From: a bacterium
GTDB taxonomy: Bacteria > SZUA-79 > Acidulodesulfobacterales > Acidulodesulfobacteraceae
DNA length: 6,300 bases
Direction of reading: 5' to 3'
Assembly: GCA_021781285.1 (NCBI GenBank)
Contig: JAJXXD010000040.1
Location: forward strand, 1 to 6,300
Shown here: in pieces, positions 1 to 6,106 of the stretch
Layout: every line of letters begins with the position of its first letter
Numbering within the stretch: position 1 is the first letter of the stretch
The notes under the pieces: model-generated
Told to the model about the DNA's origin: nothing
Databases searched by the model: none
Seen by the model: only the letters and a program-made list of their open reading frames with translations
Program-made: the position numbers and the translations under genes

Positions 1-668
1 ATATTCATCCCGCCTATAGGTATATCTCTTCTGAATAAATTTACGCCTTTTTGAAGCACATGGACATTCGTTTCCGATGCTCCGATTTTTATAATAGCCG
101 TCAATTCGTCGAATTCTTCAGGATAATTAAAATTAAACATATTTTCCAGCGCTATGCAATCGACGTCCACGATATTGGGATTTAATCCGCATTGATGAAT
201 AAAATCCATTTGGTTCTCGATGATATCTTTCTTTCCGGCGACTATCATAATTAGATTGCTGCCCGCATCGTTAGGGGAATCGCCTAAAATTATATAGTCC
301 AAGAATACCTCGTTCATATCGTAGGTAATATATCTTTGGGCCTCGTAATATATCGAAGAATCGATCTCCTTAGACTTCATTTTAGGCATTTCTATGGTTT
401 TTATTATGACATGTTTGCACGGTATTCCTATAGCGACTTTTTTTTCGCCGATACCGAGTTTGGAAAAAGAGCTTTTCAGGTAGGATGCGGCAGACGCGCC
501 GTCGTTTACGGTGCCCCCGCTGACCGCGCCGGCAGGCAGGTCTATTATGTCAAGCGCATCGATATAATATTTGCGTCCAGACTTGGATAGTTCAAGAACT
601 TTAAGCGAGTTAGAACCTATATCGACTCCGACGCCCGTTTTTGAACCGATGCCTAATTTTAAAGCCAT
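1..668 (-). CDS. pilM: PilM-like type IV pilus assembly ATPase-fold protein, 3' end cut by window
   Basis: Translating the minus strand from the ATG at 668 gives 222 codons with no stop before the window edge. PilM proteins are usually about 350 residues, so roughly the last third is missing. Seen: an actin/FtsA-like phosphate-1 motif (VDIGSNSLKVLEL, residues 15-27), a second nucleotide-fold strand around 192-206 (IKIGASETNVHVL), and the PilM-type RRDIPIGG at 213-220. In the family, PilM is a cytoplasmic actin-like protein. It binds the N-terminal tail of PilN and links the inner-membrane pilus platform to the motor. The usual acidic residue of the second strand is Lys here (K194), a position that varies in the family. 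A GGGG run about 5 bases before the ATG could serve as a weak ribosome site. Downstream pilN/O/P/Q would be expected left of the window. A related secretion or competence system using a PilM homologue is the main alternative. Confidence 0.85.
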   Translation of the reverse strand, partial: MALKLGIGSKTGVGVDIGSNSLKVLELSKSGRKYYIDALDIIDLPAGAVSGGTVNDGASAASYLKSSFSKLGIGEKKVAIGIPCKHVIIKTIEMPKMKSKEIDSSIYYEAQRYITYDMNEVFLDYIILGDSPNDAGSNLIMIVAGKKDIIENQMDFIHQCGLNPNIVDVDCIALENMFNFNYPEEFDELTAIIKIGASETNVHVLQKGVNLFRRDIPIGGMN

Positions 669-683
669 AATAGCCCCGTTAAA

Positions 684-689
684 ATTATA
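684..689 (-). promoter_or_regulatory. Alternative -10 box close to pilM
   Basis: A perfect TATAAT reads on the minus strand at 689-684, but no acceptable -35 hexamer lies 16-18 bp upstream (the bases there are close to AAAGCC). Use of this box would give a leader of only about 9 bases. It is a weaker candidate than the TTGACA/TATCTT pair further upstream. Confidence 0.2.
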
Positions 690-742
690 CGTATATAGTA
701 ATTATCGGCTTTTTAAAACCCTACTTTAATTAAATTAATTAT

Positions 743-764
743 ATAATATTATCAATAATATTAT
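743..764. repeat. Tandem pair of self-complementary 10-mers (operator-like palindrome)
   Basis: The 10-mer ATAATATTAT is its own reverse complement. It occurs at 743-752 and again at 755-764, separated by CA. The pair is therefore a direct repeat with a 12-bp period and also one large inverted repeat with 10-bp arms. It lies at the expected start point of the candidate pilM promoter and upstream of the divergent glycosyltransferase gene. A regulator or nucleoid-protein site is possible. Low-complexity AT sequence is the alternative. Confidence 0.4.
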
Positions 765-765
765 T

Positions 766-794
766 AAGATAACCTCAATTAAACTGATTGTCAA
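766..794 (-). promoter_or_regulatory. Candidate sigma70-type promoter for pilM
   Basis: On the minus strand a perfect -35 box TTGACA (794-789) is followed after 17 bp by TATCTT (771-766), which matches four of six consensus -10 bases. Transcription would begin near 759 and give a leader of about 90 bases before the pilM ATG. The start point falls inside the double palindrome at 743-764. Chance matches are common in such AT-rich DNA, but the exact -35 and ideal spacing raise it above background. Confidence 0.45.
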
Positions 795-836
795 GTTTTT
801 TTTATTATTTTTTATAAAAATTATAATCTTTTTGAT

Positions 837-864
837 TTGATTTTAAATTCAAAAATCGTATAAT
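837..864 (+). promoter_or_regulatory. Candidate promoter for the GT39 gene
   Basis: A perfect -10 TATAAT (859-864) is preceded after 16 bp by TTGATT (837-842), which matches the first four -35 consensus bases. Transcription would start around 871, leaving only about 17 bases before the ATG at 888. That short leader has no Shine-Dalgarno sequence. Oligo-T tracts at 796-803 and 811-816 lie just upstream and may add curvature. Confidence 0.5.
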
Positions 865-887
865 GTTTCTAAAAAAAATTATAAATT

Positions 888-2447
888 ATGAACAAAAATA
901 AAATAATCGCATATTCTCTTTTTTCCGCTCTGCTTGTTCTTTTTATAATCAGGCTTATACTGATAACTAAAATAGACCTGATTCCCGAAGAAACATACTA
1001 CTGGCAATGGTCGAGGCATCTGTCGCTTTCTTATTACGATATGTCGCCTATGATTGCTTATACTATAGCCCTTACGACGCTTTTCGGAAAATTAAATTCG
1101 CAGTTTTTCGTCAGGCTCGCCGCTCCCGCAATATCGTTATTGCTGTCTTTTTTTGTATTTGCCGCGTTAAAAAAAATAACGGGAAAGGTCCTGCTCTCGT
1201 TAATCTGGGCAGCGCTTCTGAATGCCATCCCCATCTTTAACGTCGGTTCGATACTGATAGTTTACGGAAATCTGCAGATGCTGTTTTTTTCTTTGACCGT
1301 CCTGCTTCTTCTATATTTGATTATTACGGGCAAAAATTATTACTGGTATTTGATCGGTATTTCTGCCGGATTTGCGCTATTAAGCAAATATACGGCGGTT
1401 TTCATTTACTTAATAGTTTTTATTTTCCTTCTTTTAAGCAAAAAACACCGAAAATATTTTTCCAGAAAAGAACCCTATCTGGCTTTTTTAATATCCATAG
1501 TTATATTCACCCCTGTAATAATATGGAATTATTTCAACGATTTCGTATCTTTCAGGCATCTTTTAACATTATCCGGCGGGTACGAAAACTTCGGCATTTT
1601 TTTATCCAACTTTTTTTTATTTATAATCTCTCAGGCGGGCATAATTTCCCCGTTCTTATTTATAATTATTATGGTCTCGGTATTTGCAGGCCTATATCTC
1701 GGCTTGAAAGAAAATAACGATATATATATTGCTCTTTCGACGGCTTCTTTGGTTCCTTTCTTATATTTTGTTTATCAATGCACCAAGACCATGGTTCAGC
1801 CTAACTGGCCGGTGTTTTTATATTTTCCGGCTTTTCTGCTTTCTTTCGTTTTATCCTTAAGGCTATATGCCGCCTTGAGAGCCGATAAGATAAAAAAAAT
1901 TATGCTTTATTTTTACGGCTTATCTTTTTTTACCGGACTTGTTTTCTCTTTAATTATTTTTATTGCTCCTTATTATCCGGTTTTCAACCCCTTTATAAAC
2001 GTTAAAATCAGCAAAAGCCCTTTAAGGGATATGCTCGGTTGGAAAGAAATGGGGGCGCAAGTCGATAAAATTCTATCGGCTCATAAAAAAGACGACCTTC
2101 TTATAGCCGCAAGAAGATTTCAGACGGCAAGCGAACTTGCTTACTATGTTAAAGGGAAACCGCAGACGTATTCTTTTAATTATTTTATAAGAGACAATGA
2201 ATATTCGCTATGGAATGATTTTAAAGATAAAAAGGGGCGCAACTTTCTTTATGTAATAAATACAAAATACGGCGGCAGACTAGAAAAAAGTTTATGCCGT
2301 AATTTTTCAAGCTGCTCTTTCGTGAAAAAAATCAGCATAAAAAGTAAATACGGCCAAACTATAAGGACTATCAAAATTTATATATTAAAGGATTTTTTAT
2401 ATAAAGACAAATTTATGTTTAAAAAATTCTCCTCTAAGGAATTCTGA
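888..2447 (+). CDS. GT39 (ArnT/PMT-like) membrane glycosyltransferase
   Basis: The 519-residue product is an integral membrane protein with roughly a dozen hydrophobic segments in the first 365 residues and a soluble C-terminal part of about 150. Family-type motifs are visible: PEETYYWQWS (33-42, the first external loop where ArnT-type enzymes carry the catalytic acidic pair, here EE rather than the common DE), YYDMSPMIAY (49-58), GFALLSKYTAVF (161-172), TPVIIWNYFNDFVSF (208-222) and VQPNWPVF (303-310). The C-terminal part has GWKEMG and RRFQTASELAYY, also seen in bacterial GT39 proteins. Such enzymes transfer a sugar from a polyprenyl-phosphate donor to a lipid, glycan or protein on the outer face of the inner membrane. 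The acceptor here is unknown. The ATG lies in an A-rich stretch with no Shine-Dalgarno. The gene looks monocistronic. It diverges from pilM and converges with the hdr operon, so context does not identify the substrate. Pilin or envelope glycan modification is only a guess. Confidence 0.8.
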   Translation: MNKNKIIAYSLFSALLVLFIIRLILITKIDLIPEETYYWQWSRHLSLSYYDMSPMIAYTIALTTLFGKLNSQFFVRLAAPAISLLLSFFVFAALKKITGKVLLSLIWAALLNAIPIFNVGSILIVYGNLQMLFFSLTVLLLLYLIITGKNYYWYLIGISAGFALLSKYTAVFIYLIVFIFLLLSKKHRKYFSRKEPYLAFLISIVIFTPVIIWNYFNDFVSFRHLLTLSGGYENFGIFLSNFFLFIISQAGIISPFLFIIIMVSVFAGLYLGLKENNDIYIALSTASLVPFLYFVYQCTKTMVQPNWPVFLYFPAFLLSFVLSLRLYAALRADKIKKIMLYFYGLSFFTGLVFSLIIFIAPYYPVFNPFINVKISKSPLRDMLGWKEMGAQVDKILSAHKKDDLLIAARRFQTASELAYYVKGKPQTYSFNYFIRDNEYSLWNDFKDKKGRNFLYVINTKYGGRLEKSLCRNFSSCSFVKKISIKSKYGQTIRTIKIYILKDFLYKDKFMFKKFSSKEF

Positions 2448-2449
2448 CC

Positions 2450-3373
2450 CTAAAACCCTTTTTCTTTCAGCGCTTTGAGCGGATCCGAAATCATATCGCC
2501 GAATTCGGCTTCCTTTTTTGAAAAACCGAAAGCTAAAGCCATTAGTTGCGTAAGATAAACTATGGGAAGTTCGGAATCTTTTCCGAACTTCTCGACTATT
2601 TTAGGCTGGTTGACGTCTAACGCTCCTGCGCATTTAGGGCATATCAGCGCAATAACGTCCGCCCCCGCTTTTTTTGCCTTAGAAATAGTCTGGGAACACA
2701 GGGTAAAAGAAGTTTCCTCGTCTTGAATCAAATTTCTGCCGCCGCAGCACTGCACTTCGTTTCCGTAAAAAACGGTTTCCGCGCCTATCGCTTCCAAAAA
2801 ATCATGCATAAAACGGGGTCTTTCGGAATTGTCCATCTGCGGCTTTTTATCCGTAAAAGTGTACATCGACGGCCTTGAATAAAGACATCCGTAATAAGGC
2901 GCAACCTTGAGACCCGTTAATGGTTTAACGGTATTTCTTTTTACCTCGTCCACGCCTTTCTCATTATATAAAAATTCTAAAATGTGCCTTGCTTCACCGT
3001 CAGGGATATATTCTTCTCCGAATTCGCCTGCTTCTTTAAATATCGCATTAACGGTTTCAAGTTCGTTTTTATTTTCCCTGACCCTCGCAATCGACCTTCT
3101 GAACTCATGGTAACAAACCGAACATGCCATAACTAAATTTTTCGAGCCGAGCCTGTTTTTGGCAAGCATCATATTTCGGAGAGGCATATACATCGACGCC
3201 GCCCCTTTGGATTTCATTTCCCCTATTCCGCAGCAATTATAATCCGGTATCTCGACAAGTTCTACGCCCATCTTTTTTGAAACTAATTTGGAACTATTGT
3301 TATATGCTCTGTCGATAGTCAATAGAGCGCATCCCGGATAGTATGCCGCCTGATTTTCGCTTAATTTATCCAT
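2450..3373 (-). CDS. hdrB2: Heterodisulfide reductase subunit B-like protein (sHdrB2 position)
   Basis: The 307-residue cytoplasmic protein has two cysteine-rich CCG domains. The first is C15, C47-C48-G, C84-x2-C87, spacing CX31CCX35CXXC, matching classical HdrB. The second is C163, C209-C210-G, C245-x2-C248. All ten expected cysteines are present, so two non-cubane [4Fe-4S] clusters are possible. The second domain has 45 residues between its first cysteine and the CC pair, somewhat longer than the 31-39 usually quoted. In methanogen HdrB such clusters cleave the CoM-S-S-CoB disulfide. In sHdr systems HdrB subunits are thought to act on sulfur-bearing thiols or lipoate. An in-frame TAG directly precedes the ATG, which fixes it as the earliest possible start. 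A G-rich run (GGGGG, 5-base spacing) sits before it. It is the last gene of the operon, 58 bp after hdrC2 and 2 bp from the convergent glycosyltransferase stop. The 'B2' label rests on gene order. HdrB/HdrD-like family membership is firm. Confidence 0.88.
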   Translation of the reverse strand: MDKLSENQAAYYPGCALLTIDRAYNNSSKLVSKKMGVELVEIPDYNCCGIGEMKSKGAASMYMPLRNMMLAKNRLGSKNLVMACSVCYHEFRRSIARVRENKNELETVNAIFKEAGEFGEEYIPDGEARHILEFLYNEKGVDEVKRNTVKPLTGLKVAPYYGCLYSRPSMYTFTDKKPQMDNSERPRFMHDFLEAIGAETVFYGNEVQCCGGRNLIQDEETSFTLCSQTISKAKKAGADVIALICPKCAGALDVNQPKIVEKFGKDSELPIVYLTQLMALAFGFSKKEAEFGDMISDPLKALKEKGF

Positions 3374-3431
3374 CTAAACCCCCGTCATTATTCAATAAAT
3401 TTCACCTTAATCCTTACTGATTTTCTGTCTT

Positions 3432-4196
3432 TTATGCCTCGCTGTTTTCAATGGTATTTAGATTTTTTAAATAATTTCCCATCGCTTCTTTAGAACTGTT
3501 CCAGTTATGAGGCTTCCCCAGCCTTAATATCGAAAAAGCCCTGCCGTCTTTAGCCATTTTAAAAATGGCGTCTCTTTCGATTTTTCCTAACAGTTCCTTT
3601 GTTCTTCCGGTTTTTTGCATTGCGGACGTATGGAGTTTTGCCAGATCCAGCCTTCCGTGTCCTAAAATCATATCGTCGTATATTTTTTTAACGTCTTCGT
3701 CAACTTTTAATTTGCTTTGGACTTCTTCGGGAAAATATTTTTTAATTACAAGTCCGAGCGCTTCCATCATTTCTGCCGGATTTACCTGCTTCGGGCATCT
3801 CTGCGAACATTTATAGCATCCCACGCATCTCCATGCAACGTCTATATATTTTTTTAATTCCTTTAAGTTGCCCAACTGCATCATATAGATAAATGCTCTC
3901 GGATTAAACCTTCTGTATAAAGGCGTCACGGTACAGCTTGCCGTGCACATTCCGCACTGCCAACACCTGTTTATCCTTGAACCGACTACGGTGTCCTTAA
4001 CCTCGCGGAAAAAACTCCTGTCGAACTCGGAATCTACTCTTGAAAGAATAAAAGTATTCCACCTGCCGGAAACATCCACGCCGTCTATGACTAAATTCTT
4101 TTCCTCTTTAATGCTGTCGTCTTCTATAAGATGCCTTGCTATAATATGTTCGCCTTTTTCGGCAACCGGTCTCTGTTCCTGTTTTTTCAAGGCCAT
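3432..4196 (-). CDS. hdrC2: Heterodisulfide reductase subunit C-like protein (sHdrC2 position)
   Basis: This is an iron-sulfur electron carrier of 254 residues when started at the ATG at 4196. A longer reading from a TTG at 4208 is unlikely, because that TTG is part of the Shine-Dalgarno sequence GGAGG (4206-4202), which sits 5 bases before the ATG. Two ferredoxin-type motifs are seen: C78-x2-C81-x2-C84-x3-C88 (CWQCGMCTASC) and C124-x2-C127-x2-C130-x3-C134-P (CVGCYKCSQRCP). Both fit cubane [4Fe-4S] binding. About 75 residues precede the first cluster and about 120, mostly charged and helical-looking, follow the second. No membrane segment is present, unlike QmoC or HdrE-fused forms, so a soluble complex is likely. 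Its expected role is to pass electrons between HdrB and flavin-containing HdrA. It lies 27 bp after the hypothetical gene and 58 bp before hdrB2. The C2 rather than C1 assignment follows from gene order only. Confidence 0.9.
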   Translation of the reverse strand: MALKKQEQRPVAEKGEHIIARHLIEDDSIKEEKNLVIDGVDVSGRWNTFILSRVDSEFDRSFFREVKDTVVGSRINRCWQCGMCTASCTVTPLYRRFNPRAFIYMMQLGNLKELKKYIDVAWRCVGCYKCSQRCPKQVNPAEMMEALGLVIKKYFPEEVQSKLKVDEDVKKIYDDMILGHGRLDLAKLHTSAMQKTGRTKELLGKIERDAIFKMAKDGRAFSILRLGKPHNWNSSKEAMGNYLKNLNTIENSEA

Positions 4197-4200
4197 AAAT

Positions 4201-4206
4201 CCCTCC
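4201..4206 (-). promoter_or_regulatory. Ribosome binding site that fixes the hdrC2 start
   Basis: GGAGGG on the minus strand (4206-4201) lies 4-5 bases before the ATG at 4196-4194. It overlaps an in-frame TTG at 4208-4206, which makes the TTG a poor start and argues for the ATG four codons later. Confidence 0.8.
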
Positions 4207-4223
4207 AAGTTTCAATAAAAAAA

Positions 4224-5006
4224 TTATCCCGCCTTTTCCATTCCGCGCATCTCTAACTTTTCAATTCCCAACAGTTTTTTCATTAAAGTAAATCCTTCGG
4301 GAACGCCGATAGATAAAGATTTAGATTCCGCATATACCATTTTATAAACGTAATCCGAATACATATAGCTCAAAAGAATATCGGCTCCGTAAGGGCGTTT
4401 TAAATTAAGCCCGTTTTTACCGGACAGTTCGTATAAATAATCGATTTCGTCCTTCATTTCTCTTATGCTGAAGGGCATAATATAAGGATTCCCGTCCCAC
4501 GTCCTTTTTAAAAAATCCGCCGTGTAAGGCAGGCATCCCGTTCCGTTATCCTGCCTGTAAACCCATGACGTCCACAAAACATTCTTCTCAGGTTCGTAAA
4601 AATGCAAAAGTTCTAAAGCTATATCTCGTTTAACTATAACGTCTTCATAGGAAAATGCTTCTAAAAAACGTCCGGTTCTAATTTCGGCGGATTTTTTAGA
4701 ATCTGCCATGATGCCGAACGCATTATTAAGGGTTTCGACGCTTACGGTGTTTAAAATCTTTTCCTTATGCCTTCTTATAGAAAAAATTAAAGACAATATT
4801 TCGTCGAATCCGTCTTTTTCTAATTTGCCGCCCGTTTTTATTATATCCGATATACCCGATAAAAATTCCTTTATAATTTCGGTTTTAATGTCCAAAAGAC
4901 CGTTAAAAAGCTCTATTTTTTCAACCGGCAAATTTTCTCTGACGATTTCGAAAAATTTTTCTTCGTATCTTTTATCTATTTTATTATTTTTTAAAATATA
5001 CGGCAT
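4224..5006 (-). CDS. Hypothetical protein in the hdrA-hdrC2 gap (shdrH position)
   Basis: The 260-residue protein has no domain recognised with confidence. It has no signal peptide, membrane segment or CXXC motif, and a single cysteine (C158). The first 110 residues look largely helical and charged. The centre (145-180) is the most motif-like: WTSWVYRQDNGTGCLPY followed by RTWDGNPYIMPFS, rich in aromatic residues with Gly, Asn and Cys. The C-terminal part has several Tyr-rich helices (YMYSDYVYKMVY, 214-225). The ATG is separated from the hdrA TAA by one base, and its weak AGG site lies within the end of hdrA, so translational coupling is likely. In described sHdr clusters a conserved hypothetical gene, called hyp or shdrH, lies exactly between hdrA and hdrC2, and this gene takes that place. 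Assignment is by position, not by recognised sequence similarity. It is probably cytoplasmic and a complex or assembly partner, but its function is unknown. Confidence 0.7.
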   Translation of the reverse strand: MPYILKNNKIDKRYEEKFFEIVRENLPVEKIELFNGLLDIKTEIIKEFLSGISDIIKTGGKLEKDGFDEILSLIFSIRRHKEKILNTVSVETLNNAFGIMADSKKSAEIRTGRFLEAFSYEDVIVKRDIALELLHFYEPEKNVLWTSWVYRQDNGTGCLPYTADFLKRTWDGNPYIMPFSIREMKDEIDYLYELSGKNGLNLKRPYGADILLSYMYSDYVYKMVYAESKSLSIGVPEGFTLMKKLLGIEKLEMRGMEKAG

Positions 5007-5007
5007 T

Positions 5008-6051
5008 TTACCTGTTTTTTACGGCATACGTATAAGCGTTCATAGCGGCGGCTGCGCCTTCGGTAATAGAATCCGAAATGGCCTTCGGTCCCGTGCATGC
5101 GCCTGCCAGAAAAATTCCCGCCTTATTCGATTTAAACGGCGACAGCGTAATGTTTTCCGGCTTCAAAAACCCATGTTCGTCAAGCTCGATGCCGAGTTTT
5201 TTTGATATTTCGGGCGACTGCGACCCCCCTTCCATACCCGAAGCCAGAACTACCATATCGAACGGGATTTCGAATGGTCCTCTCAAGAGCGTATCTTCGC
5301 CTTTGCATACCACGGTATTATCCGGTCCCGATGTAATTTCGGCGATTCTGCCTTTAACTATCTGCACGTCGTGCTCTTCCATAGCCTGCCAGTATAAATC
5401 CTCGAAAAAACCGTAAGTCCTTATGTCCATATAAAATATATATACTTCGCAGTCCGGAAAATGCTCTCTTAGTTCGATAGCCTGCTTTACCGAAACCGTA
5501 CAGCAGACTCTCGAACAGTATTGGTTTCCGACATGCCTGTCCCTCGAACCGACGCATAATATAAAAGCCACGTTTTTAGGAGGCTGTCCATTGGACGGTC
5601 TTACGAAATTATTCTCTCCCATCATTCTTTCGAGGTCTTTTATATCTATAACGTCGTCGAACAGTTGATAAGAATATTTTGCATCCCTTGCCGGATCGAA
5701 ATGTTCGAAGCCTGTAGCCACGATAACCGAATCGAATGTTTTTGTTTCGCTTCCTTCCGCCGATTTTATAGTCGCGTCGAATTTTTTTCCGTTTTCTTTA
5801 AAATCCGAAACTTCGGAAGAATAATAGACTTTAATATTGCCGCCGGATTCTGTTTTTTTAATTAACTCCCCTATCACGTTATCCGCAGGCTGCATATCGG
5901 GAAACAAAAATTTATATTTGAATTTTTTCGGATTGCCGCCGATAAACGAATCTCTTTCCACCAAAGCTACGTTGACGCCTAATTCGGAAAGCATTGTCGC
6001 CGCATTTAAACCCGCCGGACCTCCGCCGACCACTAAAATATTTTCCGCCAT
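5008..6051 (-). CDS. hdrA: Heterodisulfide reductase subunit A-like flavoprotein (sHdrA type)
   Basis: The 347-residue FAD protein begins with a dinucleotide-binding fold: VVGGGPAGLNAA (7-18), the acidic strand end VERD (31-34) and GGNP (38-41). It also has VATGFE (111-116) and the second FAD-contact motif IFLAGACTGP (313-322). An HdrA-type [4Fe-4S] motif is present as C166-x12-C179-x3-C183-C184 (CVGSR...YCSRVCC). It lacks the extra N-terminal and C-terminal ferredoxin modules of methanogen HdrA. Both its length and composition are those of the compact sHdrA. Expected role: FAD-based electron exchange with the HdrC subunits and, probably, NAD+ or another carrier in the cytoplasm. A strong Shine-Dalgarno GGAGG (6063-6059) lies 7 bases before the ATG. 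The gene is second or later in the operon, 55 bp after the partial gene and 1 bp before the hypothetical gene. QmoA of sulfate reducers is the main related alternative. The neighbours B2, C2 and H favour sHdr. Confidence 0.9.
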   Translation of the reverse strand: MAENILVVGGGPAGLNAATMLSELGVNVALVERDSFIGGNPKKFKYKFLFPDMQPADNVIGELIKKTESGGNIKVYYSSEVSDFKENGKKFDATIKSAEGSETKTFDSVIVATGFEHFDPARDAKYSYQLFDDVIDIKDLERMMGENNFVRPSNGQPPKNVAFILCVGSRDRHVGNQYCSRVCCTVSVKQAIELREHFPDCEVYIFYMDIRTYGFFEDLYWQAMEEHDVQIVKGRIAEITSGPDNTVVCKGEDTLLRGPFEIPFDMVVLASGMEGGSQSPEISKKLGIELDEHGFLKPENITLSPFKSNKAGIFLAGACTGPKAISDSITEGAAAAMNAYTYAVKNR

Positions 6052-6106
6052 ATAAAATCCTCCAAATAAATTTCTTACCGTGATTTAATGAATTATTAAT
6101 TAATTT

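Noticed and set aside
336..590. An 84-codon plus-strand frame within the pilM region
   Set aside because: The minus strand here encodes clear PilM motifs. The plus-strand product is low-complexity Phe/Tyr/Arg-rich and lacks support.
781..803. AAACT...AGTTT stem followed by eight T on the plus strand, as an intrinsic terminator
   Set aside because: It has a five-pair stem, and no plus-strand gene lies upstream to need it. The same bases form the minus-strand -35 box.
2426..2443. Small inverted repeat (AATTC...GAATT) followed by a T run on the minus strand, as a terminator for the hdr operon
   Set aside because: The stem is only five mostly A-T pairs with a nine-base loop inside the glycosyltransferase coding sequence, so it is too weak to call.
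4197..4208. TTG start for hdrC2 that adds four residues
   Set aside because: The TTG overlaps the GGAGG ribosome site of the ATG at 4196 and has no ribosome site of its own.
4708..5205. A 165-codon open frame on the plus strand opposite hdrA and the hypothetical gene
   Set aside because: It spans the junction of two well-supported minus-strand genes, has no recognisable motif or ribosome site, and looks like an antisense shadow.
5008..6051. QmoA or thioredoxin-reductase-like identity for the flavoprotein
   Set aside because: The CX12CX3CC cluster motif excludes thioredoxin reductase. The compact length and H-C2-B2 neighbours favour sHdrA over QmoA.
6095..6104. ATTAATTAAT palindrome between the partial gene and hdrA as an operator
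   Set aside because: It is a short AT-only palindrome in AT-rich DNA inside a likely operon, with no promoter hexamers at suitable spacing.
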